A stretch of DNA of 64,000 nucleotides from Thermoanaerobacterium sp. CMT5567-10 (GTDB taxonomy: Bacteria > Bacillota > Thermoanaerobacteria > Thermoanaerobacterales > Thermoanaerobacteraceae). Below the pieces are notes generated by a model, which saw nothing but the letters and a program-made list of their open reading frames with translations, searched no databases and was not told the origin of the DNA. How positions within the stretch are numbered: position 1 is the first letter of the stretch; every line of letters begins with the position of its first letter. The stretch spans positions 2,222,501 through 2,286,500 of the forward strand of contig NZ_CP130558.2 in NCBI RefSeq assembly GCF_030534315.2. The letters are read 5' to 3'. The position numbers were made by a program, and so were the translations under genes. This document shows, piece by piece, positions 41,101-56,100 of this stretch.

Positions 41101-44100
41101 GCTACTATTGCTGAAGTGTTCAACGTTAAAGGTACAGGTCATGGGACATCATTCCTTGATGAACTGCCATTTTAGTTAGGGGGGCTTAATATGAGAATGT
41201 ATGATCTTATAATGAAGAAAAGAGATGGTGGTACTTTTACAAAAGACGAGATAGATTTTATTATATCATCATATACAAAAGATTATGTACCTGATTATCA
41301 GATGAGCGCTCTTTTGATGGCTATATACTTTAATGGCATGACAAACGAAGAAACTGCAAATCTAACAATGGCTATGGCACGTTCTGGAGATGTATTGGAT
41401 TTATCTGAAATAAAAGGTATTAAGGTTGATAAACATTCCACTGGAGGTGTTGCAGATACCACCACGTTAGTATTAGCACCTCTTGTTGCAGCTTGTGGTG
41501 CGCCTGTTGCAAAGATGTCAGGAAGAGGTCTGGGACATACAGGTGGTACAATAGACAAACTTGAATCAATACCAGGCATGAGAGTAGAGCTAAGTGAAAG
41601 AGAATTCATAGACAATGTAAATAAGCACGGCATTGCTGTTGTAGGACAGTCAAGCAATTTGACACCTGCAGATAAGAAGCTGTATGCATTGAGAGATGTT
41701 ACTGCAACAGTTGATTCAATACCGCTTATAGCAAGCTCGATAATGAGCAAAAAGATTGCATCTGGTGCCGACGGGATAGTTTTGGATGTAAAAGTTGGAC
41801 GTGGTGCATTTATGAAAGATATTGAAAGCGCCAAAAAGCTTGCAAATCTCATGGTTGAAATAGGAAATTCTGTAGGACGGAAGACGGTTGCCCATGTGAC
41901 AAACATGGATGAGCCGCTGGGGCTTGCAATTGGCAATTCATTGGAAGTAGTAGAAGCCATCGATGTATTAAAGGGAAATGGTTCAAAAGATCTTCTGGAT
42001 GTTTGTATGGTCTTAGGTGCTGATATGCTTACAATCGCTGGGGTTGCAAAAGATACGGATGAAGCAAAAGAGATGTTGAAAGAGGCTTTGACAAGCGGTA
42101 AAGCACTGGATAAATTCAAAGAGTTCATTAGTGCGCAAGGTGGAGATGCCAGGATAGTAGATGACATATCACTGCTTCCTCAGGCTAAATATGTTAAATC
42201 ATGGTGTGCTGATACAGATATATATATAAAAGATTTATATGCTTTAGATTTAGGACTTATTGCTATGAAATTAGGTGCTGGGAGATCTACAAAAGAAGAC
42301 TCTATCGATTTATCAGTAGGTATAATGTTAGGCGGTAAAATCGGAGATATGGTAAGGAAGGGTGATCCTATAGCAACAATATATGCAAATGATAGAGATA
42401 AGCTAGAATGGGCTTTAAATGAAATAAAAAAGTTTATAATAATTACAGACGAATACGTCGAAAGGCCAGAATTGATATATATGTAAAAATTATATATGCA
42501 AAAATTCCTCTTGGAGGAATTTTTTTTTTGCAATCATTTAACATTTTCAAATAAGAGCCGATATAGTTAACAAAACGTTTTATCTATGGAGGGGTGTAAA
42601 TGACAAAAACATTAAGGGGTGAACTTATAAGAGCTTTTGTAGCAATCGGTATTTTGCTTTTGGTATTATCTTTTACTGTTAATTTTGGGATGATAAACAC
42701 AAAAAATAACATCAACAATTTAAAAAAGTTTGTCATCAACCAGGTACTTTACATTTCAAACTCACAGGTGCAGTTGGCGCAGTACAGCAGTGTTCTTCTG
42801 AACGATGTAAATAATTACACGACGGGACAGAATACTAAAAGTGCCTTAAAGACTGATTTAAATAACATCACACAAAATATAAATAGCATAGGTAATGCAT
42901 TGGAAGACTTTAAAGGTACGAGCTTGTATAAGCAGTTAAAAGCTGATGTAGATGGCATAAATGATAGTATAAAAAATATTAGTACTGCAATAGACAGCTT
43001 AAATGACACATATAATCTTGATCAAGACAGCGATAAGACTTTGAAAATAAGCTATTATGCGACGCAGATTCAGAATAACATGACAGACTTCAGCAACAAG
43101 TATTCTCAAGGTTTTTTGCCTATGTTTAACGACATGATAGCTCAGAATGACAGAACATTTAAGATATCGGTAGTGATAAGTGCTATTTGCATTGTCGTAA
43201 TCATAATATACTCGCTTATAACTGTTAGAAAACTGAGGAAACTTTCAAGGATTATAAATAGCGAAGTAAGCAAATCGATGGAGCACTCTGAAAAGGTTCT
43301 CGATTCCTCAATCGAATTGCGAAGAATGGCTGAGGAAAACACCGGAAATATCAAGATGTCAAGAGATGGCGTCGAACAGCTTACAGAAAGTATAAATACC
43401 ATTGCGGAGAATGCAAACGAAGTTGCTTTGTCGATAACAAATGTTTCTGAGGCAAATGAAGAATTGTCTAGATCCTCTGAGAATTTATTGAATGATATGA
43501 ATAAGGCTATAGATAAAATAAGAGAGATAGAAGACAATGTCAAGAATCAAGGAGATGTAGTAAGAAACCTTATTAATACTTTGAATCAAAGTCTTAAAAA
43601 TTCAAAAGTTAATTCAAATGAGCTAAAAGAGCTGGATAAGAAGATGGGAGGAATAAAAGAAATACTGTCTGCTATATCTGAAATTGCGGATCAGACAAAT
43701 CTTTTATCTCTCAATGCAGCTATTGAAGCGGCAAGAGCTGGCGAATATGGAAAAGGTTTTGCTGTTGTTGCCGATGAGATAAGAAAACTGGCTAAGCAGT
43801 CTACAGATAGTGTTGTAAAGATTGGTGAAATAATAGAAAATATAACAAGTTATACAGGAGTAACTATTGACAGCGTCATAAACGATATAGACAATTCTAC
43901 AAAGGCGGCATCAGAAGTTAATAAAGTTCTTGATATATTCAATGATGTTAAGAAGGGCTTTGATGAGATTTCGATGGTTATAAACAATATATCAGATGTA
44001 ACTACTGAAACTGCTGCTGGTTCTGATAAAACAGTTCAGGCGGTTAAAAGCGTAATGAGTGCATCACAAAATATATCTGCACAAGTTGAAGAGCTTTTGG

Positions 44101-47100
44101 CATCTTCTGAGCAATTGCTTGACTTAATAAACAAAGTTGATGAGAACAATACAAAGAATTTGGATTATGTAAATAATCAAGTAGCATTTACTGAGGAGCA
44201 AAAAGCTAACATGGAAAGCATAACAAATGCAGTTAAAAAATTATAAATGCTTTACATTTTTGTGTAAATTTGATATTATAAGATTAAGAAGGCGTGTAAC
44301 TGCAATGCAGGCATTAGCCGGTGAGGTTTTATTACCTTACCGGCTTTTTAATTTTTAACCAAGAGATAAGTGCCCTTTATAAAGATGATTATAAAATAGC
44401 ACTTAAAGCAATTGATATCATAAGTGATAGACTAAATATTAAGCTTCCTGAAGATGAAGCAGGTTTTATTGCGCTGCACCTTCATGCAGCATTTGAAAAT
44501 TCTGGTGTGTCAGTTACCATGAAAAATACGCGACTTGTTTCAGAACTTATGAGAAATATAGAAGATATGATAGACAGGAAGATTGAGACGGATTCTATTG
44601 ATTATATGAGGCTTATTACGCATTTGAAATTTGCAATTGATAGAATAGAGAGAGGTATGCCAATATCAAATGAACTTCTTTTACAAATTAAGAGAAAATT
44701 TAAAAAAGCATATAAAATAGCGACAAATGTTGCACAAGTCATAGGAAATTCTTTAGATAGGGATGTACCAGAAGATGAAATAGGCTATCTTGCCATACAC
44801 ATTCAAAGATTAATAAATAATCGATAAAAACCAGATTAGCATATGTAATCTGGTTTTTGCAATTTTATATATAAAAAATTGCAAAAACTATTGACTTTAT
44901 TTTTTTATACGAATAAAATATATACATAAGTTTTTTTGTTTTATGAAGGGGGAAGTTCGATGAAATTCAAAAAAGAGGATGGGAAATTGTACCTAGTAGA
45001 TACAACGCTGAGAGATGGAGAACAAACTGCAGGTGTCGTTTTTGCTAATAGTGAAAAAATTAGGATTGCGAAAATGCTTGATGAAATAGGTGTAAATCAA
45101 CTGGAAGTCGGAATTCCAACGATGGGTGGCGACGAGAAAGAAACAATTGCTAAAATTGCAAAACTTGGACTGAATGCCAGCATAATGGCATGGAACAGAG
45201 CAGTTATAGATGACGTAAAAGAATCATTAGAATGCGGTGTTGATGCCGTTGCGATTTCAATATCAACATCAGATATACACATAGAGCACAAACTTAGGAC
45301 TTCAAGGCAGTGGGTTTTGGATCACATGACCAGTGCTGTCCAATTTGCTAAAAAAGAAGGCGTCTATGTATCTGTAAATGCAGAAGATGCATCAAGGACA
45401 GATATAGATTTTCTCATAGAATTTGCAAAATGTGCAAAAGAGGCCGGTGCAGATAGACTAAGATTTTGCGATACTGTAGGCATATTGGATCCATTTACGA
45501 CATACGACATAATAAAAAGGATAAAAGAATCTATCGATATAGATATTGAAATGCACACCCACAACGATTTTGGGATGGCGACGGCAAATGCTCTTGCTGG
45601 TTTTAAAGCCGGGGCTGATTTTATAGGTGTTACGGTAAATGGACTTGGAGAAAGAGCCGGAAATGCAGCATTAGAGGAAGTTGTAATGGCTCTAAAGCAT
45701 GTGTATAAGTATGATATCGGAATAGATACGAAGAAATTTAGAGAATTATCTGAGTACGTATCTACCGCTTCAGGTAGACCGCTTCCATCGTGGAAAGCAA
45801 TTGTGGGTACCAATGTTTTTGCACATGAATCTGGAATTCACGTTGATGGTGCATTGAAAGATCCGCATACTTACGAGATTTTTGATCCAGATGAAGTAGG
45901 TCTTGAGAGACAGATAGTGATAGGTAAACATTCAGGTACGGCTGCACTTATAAATAAATTTAAAGAATACGGCAGGACATTGCCTGAAAATGAAGCAAAA
46001 GATCTCTTACCATATGTGAGAAGTTTGTCAATTCAGCTTAAGAGGCCGCTTTTTGATAAAGAATTGATATATCTGTATGAAGAGCATATATCTAAGATAA
46101 AGGCAATTTAGCGTAAAGGGGGATGGCAAGTGAATTTAACGCAGAAAATATTGAAAAAACATTTAGTAGATGGTGAACTTATAAAAGGTCATGAAATAGC
46201 TATTAAAATAGATCAGACGCTGACACAGGACTCTACAGGCACAATGGCTTATTTGGAGCTGGAAGCTTTAGGAGTTGACAAAGTCAAGACAGAGCTTTCT
46301 GTCGCATACGTTGACCACAATATGCTGCAGGAAGGCTTTGAGAATGCAGATGATCATAAGTACATTCAGACTGTTGCTGCAAAACACGGAATATACTTTT
46401 CAAGGCCTGGAAATGGCATATGTCATCAAGTCCACCTTGAAAGGTTTGGTAAACCAGGCAAAACTCTTTTAGGTTCTGACAGCCATACACCGACAGGCGG
46501 CGGTATAGGTATGTTGGCAATAGGTGCAGGTGGATTAGATGTAGCGCTGGCTATGGCAGGTGAGCCTTATAGATTAATAATGCCAGAGGTCATAAACGTC
46601 AGATTGACAGGAAAGCTAAAACCGTGGGTATCTTCTAAAGATATTATACTTGAGCTTTTAAGAAGGCTTACTGTAAAAGGTGGAGTGGGCAAGATATTTG
46701 AGTATTCTGGAGATGGTGTTGCAACGCTATCTGTACCTGAAAGGGCTACAATCACAAATATGGGAGCAGAGCTAGGAGCAACTACATCTATCTTTCCATC
46801 TGACTTCAGGACGTATGAATTTTTAAAAGCCCAAAAGAGAGAAGATGACTTTGAAGCATTGTTGCCAGATGATGATGCGGTATACGATGGTGTGATAGAA
46901 ATTAATCTTGACGAATTAGAGCCGATGGTTGCTCTGCCTCACAGTCCTGACAATGTCATAAAGGCAAAAGACGCGGGTAAGTTAAAAGTTGATCAGGTAG
47001 CCATTGGTTCTTGCACAAATTCATCGTACATGGATATGATGAAGGTTGCAGCGATATTGAAGGGTGGTCTTATAGCTGAGGGGGTTAGTTTAGTTATATC

Positions 47101-50100
47101 TCCTGGCTCAAGGCAGGTTCTCAACATGCTTGCAAAGAATGGTGCTTTATCAGATATGATATCAGCCGGCGCAAGGATACTAGAGACAGCTTGTGGTCCA
47201 TGCATAGGTATGGGGCAGGCACCGGCTACAAATGCTATTTCTTTAAGAACATTTAATAGGAATTTTTACGGTAGATGTGGTACAAAGTCAGCAAAAGTAT
47301 ATTTAGTAAGCCCAGAAGTAGCTGCGGCATCGGCATTGGCTGGATACCTTATAGATCCTCGTGAGCTAGGTGATGAAATAAATGTTGAGATGCCAAGTGA
47401 GTTTTTAGTAAATGATAATATGATTATAAAGCCACCAGTCAACGCAGATGAATTTGAGGTGGTAAGAGGTCCAAATATAAAGCCTTTTCCATTGAATACG
47501 CATCTATCTGACATCGAAAAGGTTGTTTTGATAAAAGTAGGTGATGACATAACGACAGACCATATTATGCCGTCAAATGCGAAACTTTTGCCATTGAGAT
47601 CAAATATACCTGAGCTTTCGAAGCATTGTTTTGAGACGATAGATCCTGACTTTTCAAAGAGAGCTTTAGAAAATGGCGGCGGTATTATAATTGGAGGAAA
47701 CAACTACGGTCAAGGTTCCAGCAGAGAACATGCAGCATTAGCACCGCTTCAACTAGGTGTCAAAGCTGTAATAGCAAAGTCGTTTGCGAGGATACACAAG
47801 GCAAACCTTATAAACAGCGGCATTCTCCCGCTTACATTTGTAAATGATGAAGATTATGATAAAATCGACCAAGGCGATGTGCTAAAGATTGAAGATGCTG
47901 TAAATCAAGTTATGTCAAAAGGCAAGATTGTTGTAGATAATGTGACAAAAGGATATAAATTTGAAGTGGATCTGGATGTCACCGACAGAAATCGTGAAAT
48001 CTTGATAGAAGGCGGACTCATAAATTACGTTAAGAAAAAAGATAAAGTTTGATGAAAAAAAGCATGCTTAGGCATGCTTTTTTTCATCAAATCTTTGGTA
48101 TATAATAAACATATATGCATGAAAAGGGGTTAATGTTGATGGATAATGAAAGGCTTAAAAAACAAATAGACTTTTTAAAGGAAATCGATAAGATAAAGCA
48201 AATTTTTAGGCAGACTCTTCTTATCGATGGCACGCGGCACGAAAATGATGCTGAACATTCGTGGCACCTTGCAATGATGGTGATGGTTCTTTCAGAATAC
48301 GCAAAGGAGAAAGTCGATGTTAGCCATGTGATTAAGATGGTTCTTGTACACGATATAGTGGAGATTGATGCTGGTGATACATTTGTATATGATGAAAAAG
48401 GATATGAAGACAAGTCAGAGAGGGAAAAGAAAGCGGCAGAGAGGATATTTAATATTTTGCCGAAAGACCAGGCAGATGAGATAAGAGCTTTATGGGATGA
48501 ATTTGAGGAGCGCAAAACGCCTGATGCGAAGTTTGCATCTGCCCTTGATAGAATGCAGCCAATAATACATAATTATTATACGAAGGGACATTCATGGAGA
48601 GAGCACGGCGTTAAAAGTCATCAAGTGCTTGAGAGAAATAAAATTGTAAGTGAAATTGCACCGGAATTATGGAAGTTTATCAATGATATATTGGAAGACT
48701 CTATAAATAAGGGATATATTGAAAGATAGCTTTTACTTGCATAAAATCTTTGATAAAATATAAAGAAAAACAGGAGGTCAATTTGATGTCGGTTTTTGAT
48801 GTATTGAAAGAGAGAAATTTTATACAGCAGATGACGCATGAAGATGAGATAAAGGAGTTGCTTGAGAAAGAGAAGGTGACTTTTTACATAGGATTTGACC
48901 CAACAGCAGATAGTCTGCATGTTGGACATTTTTTGCAGCTAATGGTAATGGCTCATATGCAAAGAGCAGGACACAGGCCTATTGCACTCATTGGCGGTGG
49001 AACTGCCATGGTAGGAGATCCAACCGGCAAGACAGATATGAGGAAAATGCTTACAAAAGAGGAGATATCACACAATGCCGAGGCTTTTAAGAAACAAATG
49101 AGCCGCTTTATAGATTTTTCTGATGGCAAAGCGATACTGGCCAATAATGCAGACTGGCTTTTGAATCTTAATTATGTAGAATTTTTGAGAGATATAGGGG
49201 TACATTTTTCTGTAAATAAGATGCTTACAGCGGAATGCTTCAAGACGAGACTTGAAAGGGGTCTGTCATTCTTAGAGTTTAATTACATGCTTATGCAGGC
49301 GTACGATTTTCTGATGCTTAATAAGAAGTACGGCTGCGTACTTCAGATGGGCGGCGATGATCAATGGTCCAACATATTAGCAGGTGTCGATCTAGTAAGA
49401 AGAAAAGAAGGAAAACAGGTGTACGGCATGACATTTACACTTCTTACTACCAGCGAGGGAAAGAAGATGGGCAAGACTGAAAAAGGGGCAGTATGGCTTG
49501 ATGCCGAAAAGACGCCTCCATATGATTTTTATCAATACTGGCGAAATGTAGATGATTCGGATGTTGAAAAGTGCCTTTCACTATTGACATTTTTGCCGAT
49601 GGATGAGGTAAGAAGGCTTGGTTCTTTAAAAGATAAGGAGATAAACGAAGCTAAAAAAGTTCTAGCGTACGAAGTTACAAAACTTGTACACGGTGAGGAT
49701 GAAGCTAGAAAAGCCCAAAAAGCGGCAGAAGCCTTGTTTGAAGGCAGTGGAGATTTAAGCAATGTACCAACATCGACAATTACAAGCAGTATGTTAGGAT
49801 CAAATTTGTTGGACGTACTTGTAAAGACTGGCATAATTCCTTCAAAAAGTGAAGGAAGAAGGCTGATTACTCAAGGCGGTCTTTATGTAAATGATGAGAA
49901 TGTAAAAGATATAAATGCTGTAGTGACGGAAGATATGTTTAAACAAGGCTACATGCTTGTTAGAAAAGGGAAAAAATCATATAACAAAATAGTCATTCAG
50001 TAAGTACATGGGCGTACATAAGTGTACGCTCATATTTTTATAAATTTAATATTTTATTAATTATTACTGATTTGTAAAATATTATATAATGGGAATGAGG

Positions 50101-53100
50101 GATTAAAGGGGAGTGCATTGATGAAAAAATTCATAGTTTCTTTGTTAATAATGATTATCGCCTTTGCAATATCGTATGAGATAACAATAGGAGAACAGGG
50201 AAATGCGGCCAAAGAAGCTTCTAAATTAAAAGGTAGTAAGTCCTTTTACAGTTCCTCTTTACTTAACAATGAAAAGGATAAAAATAGCAGTGTAGAGATA
50301 ACCATAAGTGCTGCAGGTGACACCACATTGGGATCTGACGAAAGCTTTGGCGATGAGTATACATTTGACTCTGAATTTAAAAACCATAATGGAGATTACG
50401 GATATTTTACTCAAAATGTGAAAGACATCTTTAAAAAGGATGACCTTACAATAGTCAATCTGGAAGGAACATTTACAAATGCAGTAAAAGAAGCTGACAA
50501 AGAGTACAAATTCAAAGGTAATCCACTGTATGTGAATATTTTGAAAGATGGCGGAATCGATGCTGTAAATCTGGCCAATAACCACTCTTTTGATTATGGA
50601 AGGCAAGGATTTGATGATACTGTGTATACACTTAAAAAAGCGGGATTAGGTTACTTTGGGTATGGATATAAATACATTAAAGATATAAAGGGAATAAAAG
50701 TGGGTATCCTTGGATATACGGGATGGAGTTTCCCTAATGACTTAAAAAAGCAAATAAAGGCGGATATATATGATATGAAAAAACAAGTCAGCTTAGTGGT
50801 TGTATGTTTTCACTGGGGCGATGAAGGTAAGTACTATCCTAATAAGACTCAGATTGCAATAGGACATTATGCAGTGGATGAAGGTGCAGATCTTGTTTTG
50901 GGAACACATCCACATGTCATTGAAGGCATAGAAAAATACAATGGCAAGTACATAGTCTATTCTTTAGGCAATTTCATCTTTGGCGGCAATAGAAATCCTT
51001 CAGACAAGGATGCATTTATTTTTCAACAGACTTTTACATTTGATGAAACGAAAAAATTAATTGGGTCATCCAACATGAGCTTGATACCCATATCCATATC
51101 GTCTGTAAAAGAGAGAAATGATTTTACACCTATAATACTTGAAGGCAGCGAAAAAGAAAGGGTATTAGAAAAGATCATGGATCTATCAAACGGGATTAAA
51201 TAAAATAAGAGAGCAATGTAGTGAAATTACACTGCTCTTTTAAAAGCATATATTTTGAAAAAATCTATCAAAAGCGAACGATCAGTCTTTTAAAGGCTTA
51301 TTTTTTTCATCAACAAATACGACTTTTGGCTTATAAGTTTTAGCTTCTTCATCATCCATCATTGCATATGAAATTATGATTACAATATCACCAGGGACGC
51401 ACAATCTTGCCGCAGCACCATTTAAACATACAGTGCCTGAATTCTCCTCTCCTTCTATGACGTATGTTTCAAAGCGTGCACCGTTGTTGTTATTTACGAT
51501 CTGCACTTTTTCGCCTGGCAGAATGTCGGCAAGGTCCATTAACCTTTTATCAATAGTTATAGAGCCAATGTAGTTTAGGTTTGCATCTGTAACAGTTGCT
51601 CTGTGAATCTTTGACTTCATCATGAATCTTTGCATTATTCATCAACACCCCATAGTAAATTGTCAATCAATCTTGTATTTCCTATATAACATGCAATTGC
51701 AATCAATGCTTTGTCGTTTATTGCCGTTAAATCTTCAAGTGTATTTGGATGAACGCATGATACATATTGAACTTTACACAGTGGCTCACTTTCTAAAATA
51801 TTTCTTACCGTATTTATGACTTTTTCTGGGCTTCTTTCACCTCCTATAAGAATCTTTTCAGCTTCCTTTAGCGATTTATTTAAAATAAGTGCAGCACGCC
51901 TTTCCTCATCACTTAAGTAAGTATTTCTTGAACTTAAGGCTAATCCATCTTCATCCCTTACAATAGGTGATGCAATTATTTTAACAGGAATGTTTAAGTC
52001 TTCTACCATTTTCTTAATTACAGCTACTTGCTGTGCGTCTTTTTGACCAAAGACTGCTATGTCTGGAGTAAATATATTAAAAAGCTTTGCAACTACAGTG
52101 CATACGCCGTCAAAGTGTCCCGGCCTGTATGCGCCACAAAGTTTATCTGTGATTTTACTTACACTTATTGTCGTAAGCCTTTCATTTGGATACATTTCTT
52201 CTACTGATGGTATGAAAACAAGATCGCAACCTTGATTTTCCAACAGTTTAATATCCCTTTCAATATCTCTTGGGTATTTGTTGTAGTCTTCATTTGGGCC
52301 GAACTGGATTGGATTTACAAATATGCTGGCACATACGAAGTCCGAATTTTCTTTAGCTTTTTTTATAAGGGAAAGATGACCATCATGAAGGTAACCCATG
52401 GTCGGCACAAGCCCGATTTTCTTGTTAAGCTTTTTTTGCGATTTTATGATTCCCCTTACATCTTGTATCTTTTCAACGACTATCATTTTTCATCACTCTT
52501 TCTATTAGTAAATGAGTATTCCTCAGTTGGGAAGGATTGGTTTTGGACATCGGATATATAGCTTCCTACGGCATCTTTTATTATTTGGTTGATGTTTGCG
52601 TACTGCTTTACGAATTTTGGCTTATGGCCCTGAGTAAGCCCCAGCATATCGTGAAGTACAAGTATCTGACCATCGCAGTATGGCCCTGCTCCGATGCCTA
52701 TTGTAGGTATTGACAGAGATTCAGTGATTTCTTTCGCCAGATCCATCGGTACACATTCTAAGACAAGAGCGCAGATACCGGCATCTTCTAATGATTTTGC
52801 ATCGCTTTTTAACTTTGATGCTGTTTTATCATCCTTGCCTTGAACCTTGTATCCACCTAATTTGTTTACAGATTGAGGTGTGAGGCCTATGTGACCTACT
52901 ACTGGAATGCCAGCATTTACGATCGCCTTTACTGTTTCAGCTATTTCGACGCCGCCTTCCAGCTTTACGGCTTGTGCGCCTCCTTCAGCCAAAAGGCGGG
53001 CAGCATTTTTAAGCGCATCTTCTTTAGATATGTTGTATGTCATAAATGGCATGTCAGCCACAATAAAAGCATTTTTCGCTGCTTTTGCGACAGCTTTTGT

Positions 53101-56100
53101 GTGGTGTACCATGTCATCCATTGTGACAGGTATGGTGCTTTCATATCCTAATACTGCCATGCCGAGAGAATCGCCTACAAGTATAAAATGAATACCGGTT
53201 TCGTCCAATATCTTTGCTGTCGGATAATCATAGGCAGTCAATGCAGTTATCTTTATGCCATCTTTTTTAAATTTCTTTAGAGTAGAAACAGTAACTTTAT
53301 CATTCATTAAATATCTCCTCCAATTCAGTCATTTTTGCATTACCTGGATTTTTGAAAAATTTTATTGTGGCATTTCCCATAGCTTTGTATAGCTTTAAAA
53401 TTTCGTCATCGCTTATGTTTTCCACATGTTTTTTGACCGTTTCTATATCGCATCTGGCAATGGGACCTGACAATGATGCACTACATCCTTTTTCACTTAT
53501 GTTCTTCAAAGTTCCATTTATAAGCGGCAAAAGTAAATCTGGATGCTTGTCAAAAGGAAATCCAGAAGCTTTTAAAAGTTCATCGGCAGCTTTTATAAGT
53601 GTAACAAGGTAATTTGAAGCCATGACACATGCTGCGTGATAAAGGGGTTTATTAATACCGTCTATCACTATTGGCTTTGCCCCTATTTCCTTTACGATGT
53701 TTATTCCGGCATTTACAGCAATGTCATCTCCTTCAATTGTAAAGTAACTTTCGGGAAGCAGAGAAACTGCAGCTTCTATTGACGGACATGTTTGAACAGG
53801 ATGCATGATCATCGTGTGTCCATATTCTTTAAGAGGCTTTAGTACATCAATAGATATTGAGCCGCTTAAGAGCACAAAGATTTTATTGTTTATAATAGAT
53901 TTGTACTTTATGATTTCTTCCACGATGGATTTTATACAGTCGTCTTTTGTGCTTATTATGATTGCATCCGATGCGTTTATAATGTCTTCGTATTTTGAAA
54001 AAGCAGCAGAATTTGTAAGTGAAGATGCATTCAATGATGAATTTACACTTCGACTTAGATATCCAGAGACTTTTATTGAAGAATGTGATAATAAGATACC
54101 CAGCCCTGTGCCTATTTTTCCTGCACCTATGAAACCTACTTTCATTTAAACAACACTCCCTTCAAATGTGGGAGATAACAAAAAAACCTTCCGCACGGAA
54201 GGCATAATACACCATTTTATCTCCCGTCCCGGTCATATGATCCTGGCGAGGTATAAACTTTTAAAATTTTAGCCTTATGTATGGTTCCACTATGGATACC
54301 ATCATAATAAAAATAGCACTTTGATTCAATAAAGTCAAGAAAATTTGCTTGTCTTAAGACTTGCATGGTAAAATTTCATCTAATATAGCAACGAATTTAT
54401 TGATTGTATACAAGGAAAATGGTAAGATTTAATTGTAAAAGATGGATTTAAAATTTAGAATATTACAATTATACTATCATCAGGGAAGTGTTAGTTTGAA
54501 TAAAATAGATGAAAAATTACTTTTTGACAATAATGATGAGATTGAGGCAATAGCAAAAAAATTCAATTTAAAGCTTTTAATTTTGTTTGGCTCTTATGCA
54601 AAAGGCTTAAATCATGAAAACAGCGATATAGATCTGGCCTTTGAAAGCTATGAGGTATTATCATACGATGAAGAGATGAAATTGCTTTTAAATTTATCTT
54701 TATATTTTAGAACCGAAAAAGTGGATCTTGTCAATATTAAAAAGGCCGATCCATTGCTTTTGTATCAGATTGCAAAATATGGGAAGCCTCTTTACGGCTC
54801 ATCAGAGAATTTTGTGGAATTTAAGTGTTATGCATCTTTCAGGTATGCCGATACTCAGTTTTTAAGAGAGCAAAGGAGACAGTATCTGAGAAAAGAAATA
54901 GATAAATTGTTGAGGGGTGAATAAAATGGGTGATACGTGAAGCTGGAGTTTTGGATGTAGATTTTGCAGTTAAGATTGCTCCAGCTTCTGGTTTAAGAAA
55001 TAGACTAGTACACCAGTATGAAAAAATTGATGATAAAATTGTGTACAACAGTGTCAAGATGGCAATAGAGGATTTTAGCAAATATGTGGATATAATAAGC
55101 AGGTACATAGGCGTATGAGAAGCCATGCTGATAATTGTTAGTTTCATTCTTTAACTCTTAAAGTAAATCTTTGACTTGCTTCTATGTTGAAAGATAAAAG
55201 GTTTTTTCCGTCAAATTTATTGAAAGGACTACATACGCTATAGCTAATAATCTCATACAATCCTGGTTTATCGGGAGCAGTCAATTCCATTTCCCCTATT
55301 CCTGTACTGCCTTTTGGAAGTTCCAGTAATAAATAAGGTTTATTATTTATTAAGGCTTGCTTGTATCCAATGGTTGTCAATAATAAAACTTGACTGTTTT
55401 CCTTCGCAGGAGGGGAAGAGACGTTATAGATTAATTTAAACTTTTGATTTGGTTTTACTGTGAAAACAACTGGAGGATTAGGCAAGATTTTCGTTTTAAG
55501 TATGCTATAATCATAGTCTTGGTTTAACGTATAATTATAACTGGATTTAATAAGATTTTTTGGTACTTCGAATTCTTTTGTGTTGTCAAAATTAATATTT
55601 TCCGAACTAAAAATAATATCTTGAATTGTTGCACTTCCATACCAGTCTATGGTTTGATTTAAGTCAGATGAGTGTAAATCCGGGGCAATACAAAAAGTTA
55701 TAAGCAATTTGTGAGATCCAGACTTAGTCAAATTTTGAGGAAGATATAATGGCAGTTCAATTTCATAGCCATCATCTAAATTAAAAATATATTTTTGGTC
55801 AAATTTTCCATTTGAATTTATTTTAAATTTTATTTGTTCATAATCATAATAGACATTCATTATAAACTTTCTGTCTTTTCCATTATTGTTAAACATAACG
55901 GTAATTGGCTTGGTTAAATCAGAAATATATAATGTATGATTTGCTTTATAGCTATTAGGATCGTTTTCTATTCCTGTATTAAAACTATTTTCATTATAAA
56001 CATTTATTCCTATACTGTTGGGAAAATTTTTGTATTTTGAATTATCCCATTTATGAATATTTTTATTGAAACTGCTACAACCAGATAAAATAATAATTAC